The notes beneath the pieces are model-generated. The model saw nothing but the letters and a program-made list of their open reading frames with translations, was not told where the DNA came from and ran no database searches. The position numbers were made by a program, and so were the translations under genes. From an uncultured Caulobacteraceae bacterium (lineage in GTDB: Bacteria > Pseudomonadota > Alphaproteobacteria > Caulobacterales > Caulobacteraceae), in assembly GCA_937952995.1 (NCBI GenBank), contig CALFYB010000338.1, forward strand, positions 1-8,417: 8,417 nucleotides of DNA, in the 5' to 3' direction. Every line of letters starts with the position of its first letter. Positions within the stretch are counted from its first letter, which is position 1. Below, in pieces: positions 1-6,547 of the stretch.

Positions 1-17
1 ACTTCCTTAAAACAAGA

Positions 18-116
18 CCCCCTTCGTCGCTTCGCGCCACTTCCCCCAGAGGGGGGATCAAAACAAGGCAAATCTTCCCCCCTTGGGGGAAGTACCCGCA
101 TCGCGGGGGTAGGGGG
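18..116. repeat. Pair of inverted C/G-tract palindromic repeats (REP/BIME-like), hairpins facing inward
   Basis: Two copies of a roughly 42-base element lie in opposite orientation. Each has a C-run/G-run hairpin, a small second hairpin, and a G-rich tail. The right copy (74-116, forward) has a perfect 8-bp stem CTTCCCCC/GGGGGAAG at 74-81 and 85-92, then CCCGC-ATC-GCGGG at 95-107, then the tail to 116. The left copy (18-58) is the reverse form: tail first, then an imperfect small hairpin, then the C/G hairpin at 41-57. The same architecture recurs at 2738-2836. The position just upstream of the promoter for the first ACAD gene suggests it marks the end of the preceding transcript. Any function is inference. 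Confidence 0.7.
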
Positions 117-141
117 CTGGTGCCACATGCGGCAATTTTGA

Positions 142-173
142 TTGACGTTGACGCTAACGTCACCGTTGCAATC
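142..173 (+). promoter_or_regulatory. Putative MerR/LiuR-type operator-promoter for the ACAD cluster
   Basis: A perfect 7-bp dyad, TGACGTT-N6-AACGTCA, occupies 143-162. It overlaps a -35-like TTGACG at 142-147, with a -10-like TGCAAT at 167-172. The spacer is 19 bases, the long spacing typical of promoters activated by MerR-family regulators. The TGACGTT...AACGTCA half-sites resemble, from memory, those of LiuR, a MerR-type regulator of branched-chain amino acid and fatty acid catabolism. A second TTGACGC at 148-154 could instead serve as an ordinary Caulobacter-type -35 with a short spacer. Transcription would begin near 179, giving a leader of about 62 bases. No regulator gene is visible in the window. 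Confidence 0.5.
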
Positions 174-230
174 GAGCGGCCTCGCCCTATTCTGTGATGG
201 AGTTTGAGCGCCAGGACGGCGCCATCGCTT

Positions 231-235
231 GGGAG
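231..235 (+). promoter_or_regulatory. Shine-Dalgarno GGGAG that supports the 242 start
   Basis: GGGAG lies six bases before the ATG at 242. In-frame upstream starts exist at 194 (GTG) and 197 (ATG), but they add 16 residues that do not resemble the family. The protein from 242 (MNLDFSPEDLAFRDEVRAF) aligns from its first residue with the paralogue at 4064 (MDLAFAPEDLKFRDEVRAW). The downstream start is therefore preferred. Confidence 0.6.
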
Positions 236-241
236 CCTGTT

Positions 242-1459
242 ATGAACCTCGACTTTTCGCCGGAAGATCTCGCATTTCGCGACGAAGTCCGCGCCTTTAT
301 CGCTGCGCACTATCCTGACTCCCTTCGTGGCAAGCAGGACGAGGGTGAAGAGCTCGCCAAGGAAGATTTCCTTGCGTGGCACCGCGTTCTGGCTGCCAAG
401 GGCTGGGTGAACCCCGCTTGGCCGACCTCTGAGGGTGGTCCGGGCTGGACCTCGACCCAGCGCTATATTTGGGGCGAAGAGTGCGCCGCCGCCGACACCA
501 TCGGTATCATGCCTTTCGGCATCAACATGGTCGGTCCCGTGATCTATACCTTCGGCACGCCAGAGCAGAAGCAGCGCTTCTTGCCTGACACGCTGAACGG
601 CGACATCTGGTGGTGCCAGGGCTATTCGGAGCCCGGCGCGGGTTCGGACCTTGCCTCGCTGAAGACCAAGGCTGAGCGTTTCACCGATCCAGCCGACGGC
701 AAGGAATATTATCTGGTCAATGGCCAGAAGACTTGGACCACGATGGCGCAATATGCCGACTGGATCTTCTGTCTGGTCCGCACTGATCCCAACGCCAAGA
801 TCCAAGAAGGTATCTCCTTCTTGCTGATCAACATGAAGACCCCCGGCATCACCGTGCGCCCGATCATCACCTTGGGCGGCGAGCATGAGGTCAACGAGGT
901 TTGGCTCGAGAACGTCAAGGTGCCGGTCGAGAACCGTATCTATGACGAGAACAAGGGTTGGACCTGCGCCAAGTTCTTGCTGGCCCACGAGCGTTCCGGC
1001 ATTGCGGGCGTTGCTCGCTCCAAGCGCGGCATCGAGCGTATCCGCCAGATGGCCAAGACCGAACTGGGCGATGACGGCCAGACCCTGCTGCAAGACCCCG
1101 CCTTCAAGCGTAAGGTCGCGGAGTTGGAGATCGATCTGACCGCGCTGGAATATACCGAACTGCGCACCTTGGCCGCTGAAAGTGCGGGCAAGGGTCCAGG
1201 ACCCGAATCGTCGGTCCTGAAGATCAAGGGCACCGAAGTTCAGCAGCGGGTCACCGAGCTGGCTCTGGAAGCGGCAGGCCACTATGGCGCGCCCTACTTC
1301 CGCGGCTTCCCAACCGATGGCGACAATATGCGCCCCATCGGTCCGGACTATGCACACCGCACGGCCCCCAGCTATTTCAACGTTCGTAAGACGTCGATCT
1401 ACGGCGGTTCGAACGAAATTCAGCGCAACATCATCGCAAAGATGGTTTTGGGTCTCTGA
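242..1459 (+). CDS. Acyl-CoA dehydrogenase, large (catalytic) subunit type, PimC/FadE26-like
   Basis: This 405-residue flavoprotein should oxidise an acyl-CoA to the 2-enoyl-CoA in the cytoplasm, passing electrons to electron-transfer flavoprotein. The N-terminal helical domain covers about 1-125. The beta domain carries WWCQGYSEPGAGSDLAS (123-139), the segment that contacts flavin and substrate. The C-terminal helical domain follows. The usual C-terminal catalytic Glu (medium-chain enzyme, YEGT) is replaced: here it reads Y387-G388-G389. Glu250 in LLAHERSGIAG aligns with the helix-G base of isovaleryl-CoA and steroid-type enzymes. The partner-side FAD motifs RxxFG and QxxGG are missing, so a second subunit is expected. 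The next gene, 119 bases downstream, supplies both. The protein is a close paralogue of the gene at 4064. ACAD family is secure; the heteromeric role is inferred; the substrate is unknown. The 242 start is preferred over 194. Confidence 0.9.
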   Translation: MNLDFSPEDLAFRDEVRAFIAAHYPDSLRGKQDEGEELAKEDFLAWHRVLAAKGWVNPAWPTSEGGPGWTSTQRYIWGEECAAADTIGIMPFGINMVGPVIYTFGTPEQKQRFLPDTLNGDIWWCQGYSEPGAGSDLASLKTKAERFTDPADGKEYYLVNGQKTWTTMAQYADWIFCLVRTDPNAKIQEGISFLLINMKTPGITVRPIITLGGEHEVNEVWLENVKVPVENRIYDENKGWTCAKFLLAHERSGIAGVARSKRGIERIRQMAKTELGDDGQTLLQDPAFKRKVAELEIDLTALEYTELRTLAAESAGKGPGPESSVLKIKGTEVQQRVTELALEAAGHYGAPYFRGFPTDGDNMRPIGPDYAHRTAPSYFNVRKTSIYGGSNEIQRNIIAKMVLGL

Positions 1460-1471
1460 AGACTATTTTTT

Positions 1472-1557
1472 CCCTTCCCCCCAGTGGGGAAGGGATGCTC
1501 TTTTAGCGGCTGACGCTGCTGCCACCCCATCCCCAACCCCTCCTATGACGCGAGGGG
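1472..1557. repeat. C/G-rich hairpins between the two ACAD genes
   Basis: A perfect 9-bp stem, CCCTTCCCC (1472-1480) with GGGGAAGGG (1486-1494), has a 5-base loop. A weaker CCCCTC/GAGGGG stem lies at 1537-1542 and 1552-1557. The composition resembles the palindromic repeats at 18-116 and 2738-2836, but the order of parts differs, so this may be a degraded or related copy. The T-run lies before the first stem rather than after it, so this is not a convincing intrinsic terminator. It could still attenuate or protect mRNA within the operon. Confidence 0.5.
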
Positions 1558-1578
1558 GCCAAAAAGGAGGACGTCCCT

Positions 1579-2724
1579 ATGGATTTCAATTTCACCGAAG
1601 AACAATCAATGCTGCGCGATACCCTCGCCAGCTTCCTGCAAGACAAGTACAGCTTCGACACGCGCCGCGCTTCGGTGAAGTCGGCTAGCGGCTGGCGTGC
1701 AGACTATTGGAAGGCCTTCGCTGAAGAGCTAGGCATCCTCGGCGCTCCCTTCTCCGAAGATCTGGGCGGCCTGGGTGGCTCGGCCATTGAAAACATGATC
1801 GTCATGGAAGAGTGCGGCAAGGCGCTGGTCATCGAGCCCTATTTGGGCACGGTCGTCATCGGTGGCGGCTTCCTGAAATATTCTGGCCATGCCAGCGCGA
1901 CCGACCTGATCGGTGGCATCATCGGCGGCGAAATCATCACGGCCTTTGCCTATGCTGAGCCTCAGGGCCGCTACAATCTGGCCGACCTGAAGACCACGGC
2001 CAAGAAGGACGGTTCGGGCTATGTGCTGAACGGCCATAAGGCCGTCGTGCTGGGCGCCCCTTGGGCGACCCATCTGGTGGTTACCGCCCGCACCGGCGGC
2101 AGCCAGCGCGAAGCTTCGGGCGTGTCGGTGTTCCTGGTCGATAAGGCCTCGGCTGGCATCGTGACCCGCGACTATCCCACCGTTGACGGCCAGCGCGCCT
2201 CGGAAGTCTATTTCGAGAACGTGTCGATCCCTGCTGATGCCCTGATCGGCGTCGAGGGTGCAGGCCTGCCGCTGATCGAAAAGGTTGTCGACGAAGCCAT
2301 CGCCGCCATCTGCGCCGAGGGCGTCGGTGCCATGCGCAAGATGCACGAAAACACCCTGGAATATGCCCGCCAGCGCAAGCAGTTCGGCACGGCCATCGCC
2401 AACTTCCAAGTGCTGCAACACCGCATGGTCGACATGTTCATCAATGTCGAACAGTCCCTGTCCATGACCTACATGGCCACCCTGAAGCTCGACGAAAGCG
2501 CTCACGATCGCGCCAAGGCCGTTTCGGCAGCCAAGGTTCAGATCGGTCGCTCGTGCAAGTTCGTTGGCCAAGCCGCGATCCAGATCCATGGCGGCATGGG
2601 CATGACCGATGAGCTGGCCGTTGGCCACTACTTCAAGCGCGCCACGATGATCGAAGGCCAGTTCGGCTCGGTTGATCACCACCTGCGCCGCTACGAGCAC
2701 CTGTCGATCGACACGGCGGCTTAA
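1579..2724 (+). CDS. Acyl-CoA dehydrogenase, small subunit type (PimD-like)
   Basis: This 381-residue ACAD-fold protein is the likely partner of the preceding large subunit. The C-terminal half keeps the FAD-contacting motifs RKQFG (266-270) and QIHGGMG (335-341), which in ACADs bind the flavin of the neighbouring subunit. The central segment reads AEPQGRYNLADL (126-137), where active ACADs have SEPGxGSD. At the helix-G base position it reads DEAIAA (238-243), so no glutamate sits exactly where the large subunits have Glu250. Glu359 in MIEGQFGSVDHHLRRY lies near the position of the medium-chain C-terminal base, so independent activity cannot be excluded. The start at 1579 has a strong AAGGAGG at 1564-1570, eight bases upstream. 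Family assignment is firm. Heteromer formation with the gene at 242, or with that at 4064, is inferred. Confidence 0.9.
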   Translation: MDFNFTEEQSMLRDTLASFLQDKYSFDTRRASVKSASGWRADYWKAFAEELGILGAPFSEDLGGLGGSAIENMIVMEECGKALVIEPYLGTVVIGGGFLKYSGHASATDLIGGIIGGEIITAFAYAEPQGRYNLADLKTTAKKDGSGYVLNGHKAVVLGAPWATHLVVTARTGGSQREASGVSVFLVDKASAGIVTRDYPTVDGQRASEVYFENVSIPADALIGVEGAGLPLIEKVVDEAIAAICAEGVGAMRKMHENTLEYARQRKQFGTAIANFQVLQHRMVDMFINVEQSLSMTYMATLKLDESAHDRAKAVSAAKVQIGRSCKFVGQAAIQIHGGMGMTDELAVGHYFKRATMIEGQFGSVDHHLRRYEHLSIDTAA

Positions 2725-2737
2725 GACTACTGACGAT

Positions 2738-2836
2738 CTTCCCCCTCTGGGGGAAGTACCGGCGAAGCCGGGGAAGGGGGTTAGCGTTCGCGCTGCCCCC
2801 TCAGTCGCTTCGCGACAGCTCCCCCAGAGGGGGAGC
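2738..2836. repeat. Pair of inverted C/G-tract palindromic repeats (REP/BIME-like), tails facing inward
   Basis: The forward copy has CTTCCCCC/GGGGGAAG (2738-2745, 2749-2756), then CCGGC-GAA-GCCGG (2759-2771), then a G-rich tail to 2780. The reverse copy has a C-rich tail from 2796, then GTCGC-TTC-GCGAC (2804-2816), then GCTCCCCC/GGGGGAGC (2818-2825, 2829-2836). Stem bases differ between copies but remain paired, which indicates that structure is conserved. The two tails could also pair with each other to form a branched structure. It fills most of the gap between the small ACAD and the crotonase and may stabilise or attenuate the mRNA there. Confidence 0.7.
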
Positions 2837-2861
2837 ACCTTGAGATTTCGGAGACATCCCC

Positions 2862-3659
2862 ATGAGCCTGCTGACATTCGAAAAGCGCGGCCACGTCGCG
2901 ATCCTGACCCTCAACCGGCCAGACGCCATGAACGCCCTCGGCGCGCCGGGCGATGGTGACGAGGTGGCGCGGGTCTGTGAGCAGGTCAATGATGACCAAG
3001 AGGTCCGCTGTGTGATCCTCACCGGTGCGGGCCGTGCCTTCTCGGCGGGCGGCGACGTCAAGGCGATGAAGACCCGCTCGGGGGCCTTTGCCGGCACCGG
3101 CGTGGCGATCCGCGACGGCTATCGCAAGAACATCCACCGCGTCGTCAAATCCATCTATGGCCTTGAAGTGCCGTCAATCGCAGCCGTCAATGGCCCAGCC
3201 ATCGGGCTCGGCTGCGACGTGGCCTGCATGACCGACATCCGTATCGCTGCTGAAGGGGCCAAGTTCGGCGTCACCTTCCTCAAGCTTGGCCTGATCCCAG
3301 GCGATGGCGGCGCTTGGCTGTTGCCGCGCACCATCGGCATGAGCCGCGCCAGCGAGCTTCTGTTCACAGGCGACGTGATCAGCGCGCAGCAGGCCTGCGA
3401 ATGGGGTCTGGTCAGCAAGGTTGTGGCCGCCGATGCCTTGATGGCGACGGCCCTCGAGATGGCTGAAAAGATCGCCCAGCAGCCACCCCACGCGCTTCGT
3501 CTTGCGAAGTCGCTGCTCAAGCATGGCCAGACCGCCTCCTATGACACGATCATGGAGATGAGCGCCTCGGCCCAGGCCATCAGCCACCTGACCGAAGACC
3601 ATATGGAAGGCGTCGACTCCATTCTGGAAAAGCGTCCAGCCGACTTTAAGGGCCGCTAG
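2862..3659 (+). CDS. Crotonase-fold enoyl-CoA hydratase/isomerase, PaaG-like
   Basis: This 265-residue crotonase (enoyl-CoA hydratase/isomerase superfamily) has near full family length. AFSAGGDVKAM (59-69) is the first oxyanion-hole region and GPAIGLGCD (111-119) the second. The two glutamates of classical hydratases (rat Glu144 and Glu164) are absent: Asp119 and Phe139 occupy those positions. The stretch KLGLIPGDGGAWLLPR (141-156) closely resembles PaaG, the phenylacetate-pathway isomerase, which uses a single Asp in this loop. Here Asp148 is one residue displaced relative to PaaG as I align them. Double-bond isomerisation is therefore at least as likely as hydration. The C-terminus EGVDSILEKRPADFKGR is typical. 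GGAG at 2850-2853 lies eight bases before the ATG. It probably acts on the product of the adjacent ACADs. Confidence 0.88.
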   Translation: MSLLTFEKRGHVAILTLNRPDAMNALGAPGDGDEVARVCEQVNDDQEVRCVILTGAGRAFSAGGDVKAMKTRSGAFAGTGVAIRDGYRKNIHRVVKSIYGLEVPSIAAVNGPAIGLGCDVACMTDIRIAAEGAKFGVTFLKLGLIPGDGGAWLLPRTIGMSRASELLFTGDVISAQQACEWGLVSKVVAADALMATALEMAEKIAQQPPHALRLAKSLLKHGQTASYDTIMEMSASAQAISHLTEDHMEGVDSILEKRPADFKGR

Positions 3660-3693
3660 GTCAAGAAATTCTGAGACTGCCGTCAGGTCATGG

Positions 3694-3721
3694 TTGCCCT
3701 GTTGGCCTATCGGTCTAACAT
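3694..3721 (+). promoter_or_regulatory. Possible weak promoter before the ABM-domain gene
   Basis: TTGCCC (3694-3699) and TAACAT (3716-3721) are separated by 16 bases, each matching four of six consensus positions. The following stretch, 3721-3752, is clearly more AT-rich than its surroundings and contains a short dyad, TTTGA (3725-3729) with TCAAA (3740-3744). This is the one gap of the cluster over 100 bases without C/G repeats. A separate transcription start for the last two cluster genes is possible but unproven. Confidence 0.25.
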
Positions 3722-3766
3722 CTGTTTGAAATTAGAAACTCAAAGTCAAAAACCGGAGAAACGAAC

Positions 3767-4057
3767 ATGATTGGCGTTGTCGCAACCTTGAAGGTCCAAG
3801 TCGAAAAGGCCGCTGAGTTTGAAGCGGTGTTCCTAGACCTCGCTGCCACGGTTAAGGCCAATGAGCCTGGCTGCCTGACCTACCAACTGACCAAGAGCCG
3901 CACTGAGCCAGGCGTCTATAAGGTGCTGGAACTCTATGCCGACGAAGACAGCCTGAAGGCCCACGGCAAGACCGACTATTTCAAAGCCGCCGGTGCCAAG
4001 ATGGGCCCGACCATGGCCGGTGCGCCAGTGGTCGAATATCTCGACGCAGTGGAGTAG
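3767..4057 (+). CDS. ABM-domain protein, putative quinol-type monooxygenase (YgiN-like)
   Basis: This 96-residue protein is a single antibiotic-biosynthesis-monooxygenase domain, a dimeric alpha/beta ferredoxin-like fold. Characterised members oxidise quinols or polyketides without metal or flavin; many others have no known substrate. Visible family features are the opening strand MIGVVATLKVQ, EPGCLTYQL (33-41), the strand VYKVLELYADEDSLKAH (50-66) ending in the conserved His66, and the YFKAAGAKMG helix. There is no signal peptide or membrane segment. GGAG at 3755-3758, eight bases upstream, supports the start. The stop is six bases before the next ACAD gene, whose ribosome-binding site lies in this gene's last codons, so the two are probably translationally coupled. 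The role in the cluster is unknown; oxygenation of an aromatic or quinol intermediate is one possibility. Confidence 0.85.
   Translation: MIGVVATLKVQVEKAAEFEAVFLDLAATVKANEPGCLTYQLTKSRTEPGVYKVLELYADEDSLKAHGKTDYFKAAGAKMGPTMAGAPVVEYLDAVE
4051..4054 (+). promoter_or_regulatory. Ribosome-binding site GGAG embedded in the end of the ABM gene
   Basis: GGAG falls in the last sense codon region of the upstream gene, nine bases before the ATG at 4064. Ribosomes finishing the ABM-domain protein pass over it, which favours coupled translation of the two proteins. Confidence 0.55.
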
Positions 4058-4063
4058 GCCCTT

Positions 4064-5287
4064 ATGGATCTGGCCTTTGCCCCCGAAGATTTGAAGTTCC
4101 GCGATGAGGTCCGCGCCTGGATTGAACAGGCCTATGACCCAGACCTGCGCCGTCAGATGGCTCAGTCCAAGAACGGCTATCTGGACAAGGCTGGCCAGGT
4201 CAAATGGCAAAAACTGCTCGGCGAAAAGGGCTGGGCGGCGGTCAATTGGCCCGTCGAATATGGCGGTCCCGGCTGGACGCCGTCGCAGCACTATATCTTC
4301 AATATGGAGATGTCGCTGGCGGGGGTTCCGACCTCCTCACCCATGGGCCTGAAGATGGTTGCTCCGGTGATCATGGCCTTTGGCTCCGACGAGCAGAAGA
4401 AAAAGCATCTGCCGCCGATCCTGACCTCCGACATCTGGTGGTGCCAGGGCTATTCGGAGCCCGGTTCCGGGTCCGATCTGGCTTCCTTGCAGATGCGCGC
4501 CGTTCGTGACGGCGACCACTATGTGCTAAACGGCTCCAAGATCTGGACGACCCACGCCCAGTGGGCCGACTGGATGTTCTGTCTGGTTCGCACCAGCCAA
4601 GAGGCCAAGCCGCAGAACGGTATCTCGTTCCTGCTGCTGGAAATGAACACGCCGGGCATCACCATCCGTCCCCTGCCGACCCTTGATGGGCCGGTCGAAG
4701 GCGAACAGGAGATCAATCAGGTCTTCTTCGAAGATGTCCGCGTGCCAATTTCGAACCGCATCGGTGAAGAGGGCATGGGCTGGACCTATGCCAAGTACCT
4801 GCTCGAATTTGAGCGCGGTAACGCCTATGCGCCCGGCCTGATGAACATGCTTCATAAGGTCCGTAAGATCGCGTCGACCGAGGCTTCGGGCCAAGGTACC
4901 AGCCTGATCCAAGACGCTGATTTCCGCCGCAAGCTGGCCAGCTTGGAAATCAAGGTTGAAAGCTTGAATGCCACCGAACTGCGCATCTTCTCGGCCATGG
5001 CTTCGGGCACGCCCGTGGGTCCAGCCTCGTCGATGCTCAAGCTCGAAGGCTCTGAGGCTCAGCAGGCCATCACCGAACTGACGCTCGAGGCGGTGGGCAA
5101 CTATTCTGCGCCCTTCATTGCCGACACTTGGGCAGACATGCGCGGCGAGACCAACGAACCGCGTCCGGGTCCGGACTATGCGGCCCCCGCAGCGCCGACC
5201 TATCTGAACTACCGCAAGGCCTCGATCTATGCCGGATCCAACGAGATCCAGCACAACATCATGGCCAAGCTGATCCTCGGCCTCTAG
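4064..5287 (+). CDS. Acyl-CoA dehydrogenase, second large (catalytic) subunit type
   Basis: This 407-residue paralogue of the protein encoded at 242 shares the same domain order and many identical blocks, for example WWCQGYSEPGSGSDLAS (125-141), DWMFCLVRT (169-177) and SIYAGSNEIQHNIMAKLILGL at the end. Glu250 in LLEFERGNAY aligns with the helix-G catalytic base. The C-terminal medium-chain base position is Ala390. As in its paralogue, the partner-side FAD motifs RxxFG and QxxGG are absent, so it is expected to need a small subunit. None is encoded beside it; the only one in the window is at 1579. Expected reaction: alpha,beta-dehydrogenation of an acyl-CoA, with a substrate differing from that of the first enzyme. 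The region after helix G (251-275) differs from its paralogue, consistent with different specificity. Family call is secure, substrate unknown. Confidence 0.9.
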   Translation: MDLAFAPEDLKFRDEVRAWIEQAYDPDLRRQMAQSKNGYLDKAGQVKWQKLLGEKGWAAVNWPVEYGGPGWTPSQHYIFNMEMSLAGVPTSSPMGLKMVAPVIMAFGSDEQKKKHLPPILTSDIWWCQGYSEPGSGSDLASLQMRAVRDGDHYVLNGSKIWTTHAQWADWMFCLVRTSQEAKPQNGISFLLLEMNTPGITIRPLPTLDGPVEGEQEINQVFFEDVRVPISNRIGEEGMGWTYAKYLLEFERGNAYAPGLMNMLHKVRKIASTEASGQGTSLIQDADFRRKLASLEIKVESLNATELRIFSAMASGTPVGPASSMLKLEGSEAQQAITELTLEAVGNYSAPFIADTWADMRGETNEPRPGPDYAAPAAPTYLNYRKASIYAGSNEIQHNIMAKLILGL

Positions 5288-5309
5288 GCTAGGGACAGAA
5301 TATTTCGAT

Positions 5310-5360
5310 CCAATTGCCGCCGGGCAGTCCTTAATCAAGGGCTGCCCGGATTGGTATTTT
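5310..5360 (+). terminator. Strong hairpin after the second large ACAD gene, probable terminator or leader structure
   Basis: A 13-bp stem with one G-T wobble runs from 5320-5332 to 5337-5349, with loop AATC. An outer CCAAT/ATTGG pair (5310-5314, 5350-5354) extends it across a five-base bulge. TATTTT follows at 5355-5360. The U-run is displaced from the main stem but directly follows the outer pairing. It most likely ends the ACAD transcript. Because it lies under 30 bases from the next start codon, it could also work as a leader element of the ene-reductase gene. Confidence 0.6.
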
Positions 5361-5382
5361 CCTCAAACTTGCGAGATTCTCC

Positions 5383-6483
<1,101 letters not shown>

Positions 6484-6507
6484 GTCTCTGTAATTTCTAA
6501 AATATGG

Positions 6508-6547
6508 ATGGGGTGAGGGCCGGTTTCAGCCCTCACCCCATTGTTTT
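6508..6547. terminator. Bidirectional intrinsic terminator between convergent genes
   Basis: A perfect 13-bp stem (6508-6520 with 6529-6541) encloses an 8-base loop. On the + strand it is followed by TGTTTT. On the - strand it is followed by CCATATTTT. It lies between the ene-reductase stop at 6483 and the stop of the convergent SMP-30 gene at 6546, so it can end both transcripts. Confidence 0.85.

Noticed and set aside
18..116. CRISPR-like array from repeated C/G elements
   Set aside because: Only two copies are present, in opposite orientation, with no regular spacers. The pattern fits REP-type palindromes instead.
194..241. A 16-residue N-terminal extension of the first ACAD (GTG 194 or ATG 197)
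   Set aside because: The extension is not seen in the paralogue at 4064, and the start at 242 has its own GGGAG site and matches the family N-terminus.
1569..1576. GGACGTCC palindrome overlapping the ribosome-binding site of the small ACAD gene
   Set aside because: It is an 8-base perfect palindrome with no loop, too short to sequester the site, and is easily expected by chance.
1729..2877. A 382-codon open frame antisense to the small ACAD gene
   Set aside because: It mirrors the codon pattern of a GC-rich gene on the other strand. Its translation resembles no family, and the + strand gene has clear ACAD motifs and a strong ribosome-binding site.
5314..5336. Caulobacter-like promoter TTGCCGC with CCTTAATC before the ene-reductase
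   Set aside because: The spacer is only 8 bases, shorter than the accepted 10-14, and both parts lie in the stem and loop of the strong hairpin.
4526..5338. A long open frame antisense to the second large ACAD gene
   Set aside because: It is a shadow of a real gene with recognisable motifs, and the reverse translation shows no domain.
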